The notes beneath the pieces are model-generated. The model made no database searches, was not told where the DNA came from, and was given only the letters and a program-made list of their open reading frames with translations. Source: Flectobacillus major DSM 103 (GTDB taxonomy: Bacteria > Bacteroidota > Bacteroidia > Cytophagales > Spirosomataceae). Taken from it: a stretch of DNA of 64,000 nucleotides. The translations under genes were made by a program, and so were the position numbers. Positions 53,416-61,114 of this stretch are shown piece after piece. How positions within the stretch are numbered: the stretch's first letter is position 1; every line of letters begins with the position of its first letter. The DNA lies in NCBI RefSeq assembly GCF_000427405.1, contig NZ_ATXY01000005.1:152926-216925 (forward strand), read 5' to 3'.

Positions 53416-53592
53416 TTATCGTTTTGCTAAATTATCCTTGATAATTACCTGACTACTCAGATAAATCTTCTTGTTTTTCTTCTGTTTTTCTTTGAACAAA
53501 TTAGGATTGCCAATTGCTGTAATAAGTAATATCGTGAATGGCGGAATAAGCCAAATAAATCGAGTGGCAAAAGATGTTATCGTTGTTTTCAT
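53416..53592 (-). CDS. Small membrane protein (58 aa)
   Basis: ATG at 53592 to TAA at 53416-53418 encodes 58 residues starting MKTTITSFATRF. One hydrophobic helix (about 11-27, FIWLIPPFTILLITAIG) is followed by a strongly basic stretch (KEKQKKNKK) and a tail VIIKDNLAKR. It has no Cys and no Met besides the first. It lies 9 bp upstream of the TPR gene on the same strand, so the two are likely co-translated. I do not recognise a family. Support comes from composition, operon fit and the box 39 bp upstream. Confidence 0.6.
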   Translation of the reverse strand: MKTTITSFATRFIWLIPPFTILLITAIGNPNLFKEKQKKNKKIYLSSQVIIKDNLAKR

Positions 53593-53630
53593 CGTGATAA
53601 GTAGTTTTTACAAATATATTAAAAATATAT

Positions 53631-53651
53631 AATCTATAGAATTAGTATATT
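53631..53651 (-). promoter_or_regulatory. Sulfur-locus box upstream of the small protein/TPR operon
   Basis: AATCTAT-AGAATTA-GTATATT: left arm perfect, right arm 5 of 7. It lies 39 bp before the minus-strand start. No clear TAnnTTTG was found on the minus strand beside it. Confidence 0.45.
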
Positions 53652-53808
53652 TTATTTTTTGTATTTTCTCTCTTTTTTTAGCTCAAATGAGTTCTATTTA
53701 TCGTAAAATTGCTATAAATGACATATATCATTTATTAAATTCTTCTTTTAAATACATAAAATTTCTATAATATACATTATTCTTCATTAGTGTATATTAT
53801 GAAAATAA

Positions 53809-53854
53809 AGTATATAAAGTTTATAGATTAAGTAGTTTTAATCTTGTAATTTTG
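53809..53854 (+). promoter_or_regulatory. Sulfur-locus box and -7 element before tRNA-like gene
   Basis: AGTATAT-AAAGTTT-ATAGATT (53809-53829), then TAATTTTG (53847-53854), a full TAnnTTTG match. No TTG is at the -33 position; the box occupies it instead. A transcript from here would start near 53862 and include the tRNA-like element and the redoxin-like gene. Confidence 0.45.
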
Positions 53855-53902
53855 TCATATCAACTTAGCTATAGCAATTCATAAGCATGAACATAAGATT
53901 TT

Positions 53903-53976
53903 AGTCAAGTGGCTGAGTGGTTAGGCGAAGGTATGCAAAAGCCTTTAACAGTGGTTCGAGTCCACTCTTGACGCAA
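53903..53976 (+). tRNA. tRNA-Cys(GCA)-like gene, atypical
   Basis: A cloverleaf can be drawn. Acceptor GTCAAG (53904-53909) / CTTGAC (53967-53972), six pairs. D-arm GCT...GGC with loop GAGTGGTTA. Anticodon stem AAGGT / ACCTT with one bulged G, loop ATGCAAA and anticodon GCA at 53935-53937. Short variable loop. T-arm AGTGG-TTCGAGT-CCACT (53950-53966), fully canonical. Departures from a normal tRNA: six rather than seven acceptor pairs (or a terminal A-G mismatch), the bulge or 8-nt anticodon loop, and no encoded CCA (GCAA follows the acceptor). It may be a specialised or decaying tRNA-Cys. It lies 32 bp before the redoxin-like gene. Confidence 0.55.
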
Positions 53977-54008
53977 ATAATTCACAACACTTTAAAGTAA
54001 ATTGTCAG

Positions 54009-54659
54009 ATGAGCACTAATCAATTAAACTATATACATTTGAATTGGGACAGAAATTTTCCTTTAAAAACCTATAAGAAACCTAATCGTGCTTCTTTATT
54101 GAAAGTAGGAGATAGATTTCCAAGTTTGACATTAGATAAAAATGCTTTAATCTTACAGCATATTCCTTATAATTTTGACAACCAACCACCAGTGCATTTA
54201 CGCAGATTGATGAATCGTAAGCCACTGGTTATTAGTTTTTTGTCGGGAGGATGGAACGGCTATGGCCTAAAACACCTTCAGAAATTAGTAGAAGCGTATC
54301 ATGAAATATTACATTTTGGCGGAAACTTATTGGTAGTTGTACAAGCTACACAAAAAGAAGTAAAAGAAATGGTTCAGCATTTTGATATTCCTTTCAACCT
54401 ACTGGCCGACCCTCATAACCAACTAGCAGCACAGCTAGGTTTGTATCAGCCCGAGTTTCCTATCTGGGAACGTATTGCTGGTATTTCGGACGATGTAATT
54501 TTGCCTGCTACGTATGTTATTTCGGCAAGTGAAAAAGTAGTGTATGCCTCTGTTGACCACAACTTCGACAAACCTTTTAAGGCTACCGAAATGTTAGCGT
54601 CGGTGTTTGGTGCAAGCAAAAATATTCCTGTTGTAATTATGCAAGAACTGGCTGCTTAA
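54009..54659 (+). CDS. Peroxiredoxin-like (AhpC/TSA) protein lacking active-site cysteines
   Basis: A 216-aa thioredoxin-fold protein of the AhpC/TSA-like group: VGDRFPSLTLD (about 32-42), then ISFLSGGWNGYGLKHLQKL (about 74-92), FNLLADPHNQLAAQLGLYQPE and a C-terminal LPATYVISASEKVVYASVD. Relatives carry SFYRGGWCPYCNxxL at the second motif; here both cysteines are replaced (Asn and Gly, NGYG). The protein contains no Cys at all, so it cannot act as a peroxidase by the usual chemistry. There is no signal peptide. It may be a binding or sensory derivative, or a form retained under sulfur shortage. Divergent from the small protein/TPR operon. Confidence 0.8.
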   Translation: MSTNQLNYIHLNWDRNFPLKTYKKPNRASLLKVGDRFPSLTLDKNALILQHIPYNFDNQPPVHLRRLMNRKPLVISFLSGGWNGYGLKHLQKLVEAYHEILHFGGNLLVVVQATQKEVKEMVQHFDIPFNLLADPHNQLAAQLGLYQPEFPIWERIAGISDDVILPATYVISASEKVVYASVDHNFDKPFKATEMLASVFGASKNIPVVIMQELAA

Positions 54660-54671
54660 TGTTGCAATATT

Positions 54672-54692
54672 AGTCTATAAAAACTATAGAAT
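54672..54692 (+). promoter_or_regulatory. Sulfur-locus box before 49-aa protein
   Basis: AGTCTAT-AAAAACT-ATAGAAT (6 of 7 in each arm), 7 bp before the small ORF start and 12 bp after the redoxin-like stop. Confidence 0.45.
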
Positions 54693-54699
54693 TTATATT

Positions 54700-54849
54700 A
54701 TGAAAGCAATAGAAATACTAACAGACTCATTTTTAGAACAGACTAATCTTGGCGAAAAAATTCTACTTGGATTGGTAGGTACAATAGTAACCATATTGTT
54801 AGGTATTTCCGTATTTCTGCTGAGCGATAATTATTTCCATTTGTGCTAA
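54700..54849 (+). CDS. Small membrane protein (49 aa)
   Basis: ATG 54700 to TAA 54847-54849 encodes 49 residues beginning MKAIEILTDSFLEQ. A single hydrophobic helix (about 20-41, ILLGLVGTIVTILLGISVFLL) is followed by SDNYFHLC. No family is recognised. Its location 40 bp after the redoxin-like gene, its box, and the hydrophobic-helix pattern argue for a real small gene. A similar-sized single-helix protein is encoded divergently at 53.5 kb. Confidence 0.55.
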   Translation: MKAIEILTDSFLEQTNLGEKILLGLVGTIVTILLGISVFLLSDNYFHLC

Positions 54850-55195
54850 GGTTCAGCCATCTGAAAAGTACAAAATACGCTTGTTTGCAATAATTATATA
54901 GCTTATTATCAACAAGTTAGTTTTATCAAAATCTGTAACTTACTTAAAGTAGACTTTAGAAGTAAAGTAAAAATAGTGAATGAAAAAATTGGTTGGTTAT
55001 CCAAGGCAATTCAACGTAAGAAGGCCATTTCTTACCAAAACTCAATTATAGTGCGATACTAGGAATTCATTGAGATTGTTTTTGGAGAATTGTACTCGAC
55101 ATTGGGTATGTCCTTATGGGCAACCCAATGCCTTGAGTCTTGGAGCATTACACTAAATATATATCAAACAAATCTAAATAAGTTGACCTGATAAA
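54850..55195. other. 346-bp gap with no gene; one perfect 8-bp inverted repeat
   Basis: No convincing gene, box or consensus promoter was seen. The one clear structure is CATTGGGT (55100-55107) / ACCCAATG (55133-55140) with a 25-nt loop, 56 bp before the sterol desaturase start. Frames near 54976-55060 encode only 20-30 residues and look spurious. Confidence 0.5.
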
Positions 55196-56407
55196 ATGCA
55201 CACTAAATATCTTGCTTTTGCCATACCCTTGTTTCTTGTGCTGATGACATTTGAGTTTTTTATTGCACGCAAACAAGGAAGAAAACTGTACAGTTTTAAG
55301 GATACTATTTCAAACCTCAACGTAGGTATTGCCGAAAGGTTGATAGATTGCTTTACGGTAGGGATATTTTATTTTTTCTATGACTATATCCAAAAAAACT
55401 GGGGTATTCTTGATATTCAATCGGGCGTTATATCGTGGATAGCCCTTTTATTACTCACCGATTTGTTGTGGTATTGGTATCATCGTTTGGGGCATGAAGT
55501 CAATTTGCTTTGGAGCGTACACATTGTACATCACCAAAGCGAAGAGTTTAATTTTACGGTTTCGGCACGTATTACGATATTTCAGGCTGTTGCTCGTACA
55601 TTTTTCTGGTCTATTTTGCCGATTATTGGTTTTTCGGCCGACATGATTACCATCGTATTGATGATTCATGGTATTTATCCGTTTTTTACTCACACTCGTA
55701 CAGTAGGTAAATTAGGAATTTTAGAATATATCTTGGTAACACCTTCGCATCACCGTGTGCATCATGCTTGTAACGAGCAATACCTGGATAAAAACTATAG
55801 CGATATGTTTATTATCTGGGACAAAATATTTGGCACTTTTGCCGAAGAAGTAGAAGAGCCTGTTTATGGGCTTACCAAACCTATCAAAAGTTATAGTTTT
55901 TTGTGGCAGCATTTTCATTTTATGTTAGAATTGCTGTATGCCTGCCGACAAGTGCCTACTTGGAAAGAAAAACTAAAAATACTTTTTGGTAAACCCGAAA
56001 TCATCGACCCCGAAATAAGAAATACCCTTGAACACCGTTTTTTGGTGAGTGTTAAGGAAGAATCTTCTACAGGACGATTTAAGAATTATGTTACGATTCA
56101 GATGATTGTAATTTTGGGTATTTTGTTTGGTGTGATTTATTATCAAGCCCAAATTCCTGTAACGATTCAGGTGCTTATTGCAGTACTTATTTTGCTTACA
56201 TTGGTAAATTGTGGTGCTTTGCTAGAGCAAAAACGATGGATTTTTTACCTAGAATACAGTCGCTTGTGCCTAACGGTGCTGATTATAGGTATTTATTTTT
56301 CAAATACATTTTACTTGAGCCTTATTGTTGGGCTACTAACGGTAATAAGTCTATTTTTCAGAACACTCAACTCGCAGTACTTGAGGCTACTGTATGGTGT
56401 TAATTAA
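55196..56407 (+). CDS. Sterol desaturase / fatty acid hydroxylase superfamily membrane protein
   Basis: A 403-aa integral membrane di-iron enzyme. Histidine clusters are in order HRLGH (His96, His100), HIVHH (His109, His112, His113) and HHRVHH (His185-190), the three-box pattern of the ERG3/fatty-acid hydroxylase superfamily. Four or more N-terminal helices and a C-terminal helical extension (about 300-395) are visible. Such proteins oxidise membrane lipids or sterol-like substrates with O2; the substrate is unknown here. The TauE/SafE gene starts 22 bp after its stop, suggesting translational coupling. Confidence 0.9.
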   Translation: MHTKYLAFAIPLFLVLMTFEFFIARKQGRKLYSFKDTISNLNVGIAERLIDCFTVGIFYFFYDYIQKNWGILDIQSGVISWIALLLLTDLLWYWYHRLGHEVNLLWSVHIVHHQSEEFNFTVSARITIFQAVARTFFWSILPIIGFSADMITIVLMIHGIYPFFTHTRTVGKLGILEYILVTPSHHRVHHACNEQYLDKNYSDMFIIWDKIFGTFAEEVEEPVYGLTKPIKSYSFLWQHFHFMLELLYACRQVPTWKEKLKILFGKPEIIDPEIRNTLEHRFLVSVKEESSTGRFKNYVTIQMIVILGILFGVIYYQAQIPVTIQVLIAVLILLTLVNCGALLEQKRWIFYLEYSRLCLTVLIIGIYFSNTFYLSLIVGLLTVISLFFRTLNSQYLRLLYGVN

Positions 56408-56429
56408 TTCATATTTAACTAAAGACATA

Positions 56430-57338
56430 ATGGAAAACGTACAACCGCTTGATAAAGATTTAGCTCTTTCTGGAAAATGGACGCTATTAGAAGAAACCCT
56501 GATGTGGTCGATTGTAGTAGTGATTTATCTTGGTCTTTCTTTGGTAATAATAGGAAAGCAAGAAATCGTTCACGCTTCGCAGGTAGCCTACAATTGGTTG
56601 GGGCAAGACTTTTGGCTGTATGTTGGTGTTGGGCTTGCCGCTCAGTTGGTAGACGGTACACTCGGAATGGCCTATGGTATTACTTCTACATCTTTTTTGT
56701 TAGGAATTGGCGTTCCTCCAGCTTTGAGTAGTACAAGTGTACACGTTTCTGAGATGTTTACAACAGGAGCTTCGGCTTTTTCGCATTATAAATTTAAAAA
56801 TATCAATATCAAGCTTTTCAAAGCTTTACTTTGGGGTGTAGTTGGGGCGGTTACTGGTGCTTATTTACTTGCTGAAATCATCGATGGAAATGTCATAAAA
56901 CCCTATATATCAGCTTATATGTTTGTGTTGGGGATTGTTATATTGAGAAAAGCTTTTCAGAAAAATATTACAAAAAAGAAAACAAAACAGGTGGGCTTGT
57001 TAGCTGTTTTTGGTGGATTCATGGACTCGATAGGCGGGGGAGGCTGGGGGCCTATTGTAACCTCTACTTTATTGGGACAAGGACGTAACCCTCGTTATGC
57101 TATTGGTTCGGTCAATGCAGCAGAATTTCTGATAACTTTTTCTAGTGGTATTACTTTTTTGTTATTTGAAGGTGTAAATAGCTGGCAAATTATTTTGGGA
57201 TTGGTAATAGGGGGCATTATTGCAGCACCTTTTGGTGCTATTCTGATCAACCGAGTACCTCGTCGCCCTTTGATGATTTTGGTGGGTACAGTTGTAATTT
57301 TATTAAGTGCCCGTACCATTTTGAGTGCAATATTCTAA
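56430..57338 (+). CDS. TauE/SafE-family anion transporter (sulfite/organosulfonate exporter family)
   Basis: A 302-aa multi-pass membrane protein. ATG 56430 is preferred; an in-frame ATG at 56394 would overlap the previous gene. It shows the two-half repeat of the family: VGLAAQLVDGTLGMAYGITSTSFLLGIGVPPALSST and, in the second half, FGGFMDSIGGGGWGPIVTSTLLGQGRNPRYAIGSVNAAEF, with hydrophobic helices between. TauE/SafE members move sulfite, sulfoacetate or related anions. Placement beside the SAM-riboswitch locus fits sulfur traffic. The direction and substrate are not deducible. A terminator follows. Confidence 0.9.
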   Translation: MENVQPLDKDLALSGKWTLLEETLMWSIVVVIYLGLSLVIIGKQEIVHASQVAYNWLGQDFWLYVGVGLAAQLVDGTLGMAYGITSTSFLLGIGVPPALSSTSVHVSEMFTTGASAFSHYKFKNINIKLFKALLWGVVGAVTGAYLLAEIIDGNVIKPYISAYMFVLGIVILRKAFQKNITKKKTKQVGLLAVFGGFMDSIGGGGWGPIVTSTLLGQGRNPRYAIGSVNAAEFLITFSSGITFLLFEGVNSWQIILGLVIGGIIAAPFGAILINRVPRRPLMILVGTVVILLSARTILSAIF

Positions 57339-57429
57339 ATACCATAGAGCAACTATTTTTAAAAATTTGATAATCAATATATTACAACAATATACATCTT
57401 TTACTTATTACTAAAAAATCACTGAACAG

Positions 57430-57462
57430 ACACAGCATTGCAGGAAGTAATGCTGTGTTTTG
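57430..57462 (+). terminator. Rho-independent terminator after TauE/SafE gene
   Basis: A perfect 10-bp stem ACACAGCATT / AATGCTGTGT, 9-nt loop, then TTTTGTATATTTAT. The rest of the 321-bp gap (57339-57659) is AT-rich; TAGTTTTG near 57601-57608 matches TAnnTTTG but lacks a spaced TTG. Confidence 0.85.
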
Positions 57463-57659
57463 TATATTTATACCGACCCAATACTATAAATATTCACGAT
57501 TTTTGGCTATTCTAAACACTCCTTCTGGCATACCTTCCTATATTTTGATATTATACAAATATATTTTTGGATAAAAGTATTAAATGGTAAAAAGATTAAT
57601 TAGTTTTGTGTCAATTTAACACAATTTAATTTACTTACTTCTTAATACCATAATTCAAT

Positions 57660-60032
57660 ATGTTTAGCAAAAAATTAGTGGTACTATGTGGGCTTATAAC
57701 AAGCTTTTTACCAAGTTTTGGTCAGCAACAACCAGCCATAGAATCTATCAAAAGTTTTCCTTTACAGGCTGTTCGTTTGAAAGAAGGGCCTTTTCTGAAT
57801 GCTCAGAATGTCGATATGAAATATATCCTCGACCTCGATGTAGATAGATTACTTGCTCCTTATCGGATAGACGCAGGTTTGCCACTGAAAGCCGAGCGGT
57901 ATGGCAATTGGGAGAACTCTGGCTTAGATGGTCATATTGGGGGGCATTATTTATCAGCTTTGGCCTTGATGTACGCTTCTACCAACAACCCTGTATTACT
58001 TCAACGCCTAGACTATATGGTAGGTGAGTTAGCTTTGTGTCAGCAAAAAAATGGTGATGGCTACGTAGGAGGTATTCCACAAGGTAAGGTATTTTGGGCA
58101 AGAATAGCCAAAGGCGATTTGGACGGTAGCGGTTTTGGGCTTAATAATACGTGGGTTCCTCTATACAATATCCACAAGCTATTTGCGGGCTTGTACGATG
58201 CCTATACCATAGCTGGTAACAGGCAGGCCCTTGATGTGTTACTGAATTTGTCCAACTGGTTTGCCAACACTATTCAAAATCTAAGCGACGAACAAATTCA
58301 AAAGATGCTGAGAACCGAACATGGCGGTATGAACGAAGTATTTGCTGATATTTATGAAATTACACAGGATAAAAAGTATTTGGATATTGCCCAAAAAATA
58401 TCGCACCGAGCTATCCTAAATCCTTTGATTGAGCAAAAAGACGCTTTGACGGGTTTACATGCCAATACGCAAATCCCAAAGGTAATTGGTTTTCAGAAAA
58501 TTGCGTCACTAACCAACAATCCAGACTGGGCAAAAGCTTCTGTTTTTTTCTGGCAAAATGTAAGCCAAAAGCGTAGTGTATCTTTTGGTGGCAATAGTTT
58601 TAGAGAGCATTTCAATCCTACCAATGATTTTGGCCCAATGCTTGAATCAAATCAAGGCCCCGAAACCTGCAATTCATACAATATGCTCAAACTGACAAAA
58701 TCTATCTTCTTGTCAAACCCCCAAGCAAGCTATATTGACTTTTTTGAAAGAACGCTTTTCAACCATATTTTGTCGTCACAACACCCTACACACGGCGGAT
58801 TTGTCTATTTTACGCCTATTCGTCCTAGGCATTATCGGGTGTATTCTCAGCCACAACAAGGCTTTTGGTGTTGTGTAGGTTCAGGTTTAGAAAATCATGG
58901 GAAATACGGTGATTTGATTTACGCTCATTCCGACAACGATGTTTATGTGAATTTATTCATGGCATCTACCCTCAACTGGAAAGAAAAAGGACTCACCTTA
59001 ACCCAAAACACTCAATTTCCAGCTAGCGAATCTACCGAGCTATCCCTAAAACTGATTCATCCTAAACAATTTACGGTACATATTCGCTATCCAAAATGGG
59101 TAAAACCTCAGGCCCTGAAAATTACTATCAATGGCAAAAATATACCTATCAATAATCAGCCTTCTTCTTATGTGGCTTTGACTCGAACCTGGAAATCGGG
59201 CGACAAGATAAGGGTAGTTTTACCGATGGAGACTACAGCCGAAGCCCTACCCGATGGCTCGCCTTGGGTGTCATTTTTGCACGGGCCTATTGTATTGGCT
59301 GCAGCCACAGATACTACCGACTTAAAAGGTATTTGGGCCAATGATAGTAGAATGGGGCATGAAGCTTCTGGAAAGTTATATCCACTGAATGAAGCTCCTA
59401 TATTGGTCAGTAATTCAAATAATTATTTGTCTGAAATAAAGCCTATTAGCAAACAAAACCTTAGCTTTTCTTTAGGTAGCTTGGTCTATCCTCAAAAGTA
59501 TCAAACTTTAAAATTAGTACCTTTTTATCAAATACATGAAGCTCGGTATATGCTGTATTGGCCAGTAATGACACAAGATCAATTGGGTATAAAAATAAAA
59601 GAAATTCAGGAACAGGAAAAACTAAAACTTGCATTAGAACAGCAAACCATAGACCAAATTGCCTTGGGGGAACAACAGCCCGAAGCTGACCATAACTTTA
59701 GGGGTAATCAAACCAATATGGGAGGTGAGTTAGGCAATTTCTGGAGAAGTACTACCGATTGGATGAGCTATGATCTGAGAAATACAGAACAGAAAGCTCA
59801 AAAATTACGATTGCGTTATGCTAGTATCAATAAACCTAGGGTATTTGATATTGTACTGAATAATACTGTATTGCAAACGGTACGCTTGGAAGCCAGCAAC
59901 ATCAAAAAAATCATAGAAGTAGACTATGAATTACCTGCTGATATAAAAAATAGTGTGTCTATAGCCTTAAAAATTGTGGCTAAAAATCAGGAATCAACAG
60001 GGCCAATTTATGAAATACGTCTTTTGAAATAA
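57660..60032 (+). CDS. Secreted GH127 beta-L-arabinofuranosidase
   Basis: A 790-aa secreted enzyme (signal to ...LPSFGQ) that removes beta-L-arabinofuranose from arabinans or extensin-type glycans. GH127 landmarks: (alpha/alpha)6-barrel with SGLDGHIGGHYLSALALMYAST, and the catalytic zinc/cysteine site Glu335-x-Cys337 (ETCNSYNMLKL) and Cys404-Cys405 in WCCVGSGLENHGKYGD, matching Glu338, Cys340, Cys417 and Cys418 of the characterised Bifidobacterium enzyme. A C-terminal beta-sandwich extension (about 660-790, DHNFRGNQTNMGGE) is DUF6805-like. It is the only gene between the TauE/SafE terminator and a convergent AraC gene. Confidence 0.92.
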   Translation: MFSKKLVVLCGLITSFLPSFGQQQPAIESIKSFPLQAVRLKEGPFLNAQNVDMKYILDLDVDRLLAPYRIDAGLPLKAERYGNWENSGLDGHIGGHYLSALALMYASTNNPVLLQRLDYMVGELALCQQKNGDGYVGGIPQGKVFWARIAKGDLDGSGFGLNNTWVPLYNIHKLFAGLYDAYTIAGNRQALDVLLNLSNWFANTIQNLSDEQIQKMLRTEHGGMNEVFADIYEITQDKKYLDIAQKISHRAILNPLIEQKDALTGLHANTQIPKVIGFQKIASLTNNPDWAKASVFFWQNVSQKRSVSFGGNSFREHFNPTNDFGPMLESNQGPETCNSYNMLKLTKSIFLSNPQASYIDFFERTLFNHILSSQHPTHGGFVYFTPIRPRHYRVYSQPQQGFWCCVGSGLENHGKYGDLIYAHSDNDVYVNLFMASTLNWKEKGLTLTQNTQFPASESTELSLKLIHPKQFTVHIRYPKWVKPQALKITINGKNIPINNQPSSYVALTRTWKSGDKIRVVLPMETTAEALPDGSPWVSFLHGPIVLAAATDTTDLKGIWANDSRMGHEASGKLYPLNEAPILVSNSNNYLSEIKPISKQNLSFSLGSLVYPQKYQTLKLVPFYQIHEARYMLYWPVMTQDQLGIKIKEIQEQEKLKLALEQQTIDQIALGEQQPEADHNFRGNQTNMGGELGNFWRSTTDWMSYDLRNTEQKAQKLRLRYASINKPRVFDIVLNNTVLQTVRLEASNIKKIIEVDYELPADIKNSVSIALKIVAKNQESTGPIYEIRLLK

Positions 60033-60044
60033 GAAGCTAGTATC

Positions 60045-60085
60045 AGGATTGTGGGATTTTTAAGATTTACTTATCCCACAATCCT
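60045..60085. terminator. Bidirectional terminator overlapping AraC stop codon
   Basis: A perfect 13-bp stem AGGATTGTGGGAT / ATCCCACAATCCT, 15-nt loop, in the convergent gap. The right arm includes the first bases of the AraC stop codon (60084-60086). Confidence 0.75.
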
Positions 60086-60968
60086 ACAAACCCTGATTTC
60101 GACGAAATTCCATTGGATTTTGCTGAAATTGCTTCCTAAACAAACGATTGAAATTAGATAAATTTTTAAACCCACACTCGTAGCAAATTTCGAGAATCGA
60201 TAAGTTTGTTTCACGCAAAAGCCTACGACTTTCATTGAGCCTCATTTCGATAACAAAGCCCAAAAATGTTTTTTGTGTTCTAGATTTGAAATACCTACAA
60301 AAAGCAGATGCTGAAAGATGCGATAGAGCAGCCACTTGGGCAATAGATATGTCTTCTCTGAAATGCTGTAACGTATAGTCAAGTACACTATTCATTTTGA
60401 CACTATCATTGATATTTATGCCACTAATTATACTAGGTGAAATAGGCTGTAGTTCGTCGCAATTAGAAAGAAGCATGAAGATTTCAAAAAGCTTATAAAG
60501 CCTCCCTATATTGTTAATTTCTAGCATTTCTATCATAATTTGCCTGATATGCTCGTGGGTTTTTCCCAAAACCAATAGGCCATTTTTAGATAATACCAAA
60601 ATCTTTTTCATAGTAACCATTTCAGGACTATTGAAAAAATCTTTTCCCAAAAAATCTTCCGAAAATTGGATGACAATCGAACTGGGCTTTTGTTGGGCAT
60701 ACGCCTGATAAAATGAGTCATCTGCCTTGAATAAGTGAGGTATATTTTTCCCGATAAAGGCAATTTCGCCTTCCTGATAATCAGAAAAACTATTCCCAAT
60801 AAATTTTTTACCGAAACCTCTTTCACAAAATACCAATTCATATTCTTCATGAAAATGCCAAGGTGTTTCAAAATAAGGCGACTCATAACGTTTGACAATA
60901 AACGAACTTCCTGCCGTAAGTGGAAGCTTCTGGAATACCGCATTTTTATGTGCTATCAAATTGGTCAA
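60084..60968 (-). CDS. AraC-family transcriptional regulator with cupin sensor domain
   Basis: A 294-aa regulator. The N-terminal cupin (about 20-130; PWHFHEEYELVFCERGFGKKFIGNSFSDYQEGEIAFIGKNIPHLF in parts) would bind a sugar or similar ligand. The C-terminal double HTH spans about 190-290 (DISIAQVAALSHLSASAFCRYFKSRTQKTFLGFVIEMRL and ILEICYECGFKNLSNFNRLFRKQFQQNPMEFRR). It is divergent from the oxidoreductase-dioxygenase-isomerase operon with a 146-bp shared region, so it likely controls that operon. Confidence 0.92.
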   Translation of the reverse strand: MTNLIAHKNAVFQKLPLTAGSSFIVKRYESPYFETPWHFHEEYELVFCERGFGKKFIGNSFSDYQEGEIAFIGKNIPHLFKADDSFYQAYAQQKPSSIVIQFSEDFLGKDFFNSPEMVTMKKILVLSKNGLLVLGKTHEHIRQIMIEMLEINNIGRLYKLFEIFMLLSNCDELQPISPSIISGININDSVKMNSVLDYTLQHFREDISIAQVAALSHLSASAFCRYFKSRTQKTFLGFVIEMRLNESRRLLRETNLSILEICYECGFKNLSNFNRLFRKQFQQNPMEFRRNQGL

Positions 60969-61114
60969 AATAGTATCGGTTAAAGTTGATTTGTGGTGGA
61001 AATATAGTATATAAAATAGGTTATTTGTGAAATAAATAATATTAAATATACAAAATTGATATAATACTGACTAGTGTATTTCAACAACTATCTCCACATT
61101 TTACCATTAAGCCA

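Noticed and set aside
53903..53976. Class II tRNA (Ser or Leu)
   Set aside because: The D-arm looks similar, but the variable loop is short and the only anticodon consistent with a U33 is GCA (Cys).
54976..55065. Mini-ORFs of 20-30 residues before the sterol desaturase gene
   Set aside because: Two overlapping frames are equally open, neither has a hydrophobic helix or family motif, and no box or promoter precedes them.
60969..61114. Sulfur-locus box in the AraC/oxidoreductase gap
   Set aside because: AGTATAT-like words occur in AT-rich DNA there, but no ATAGATT partner lies at the 7-nt spacing.
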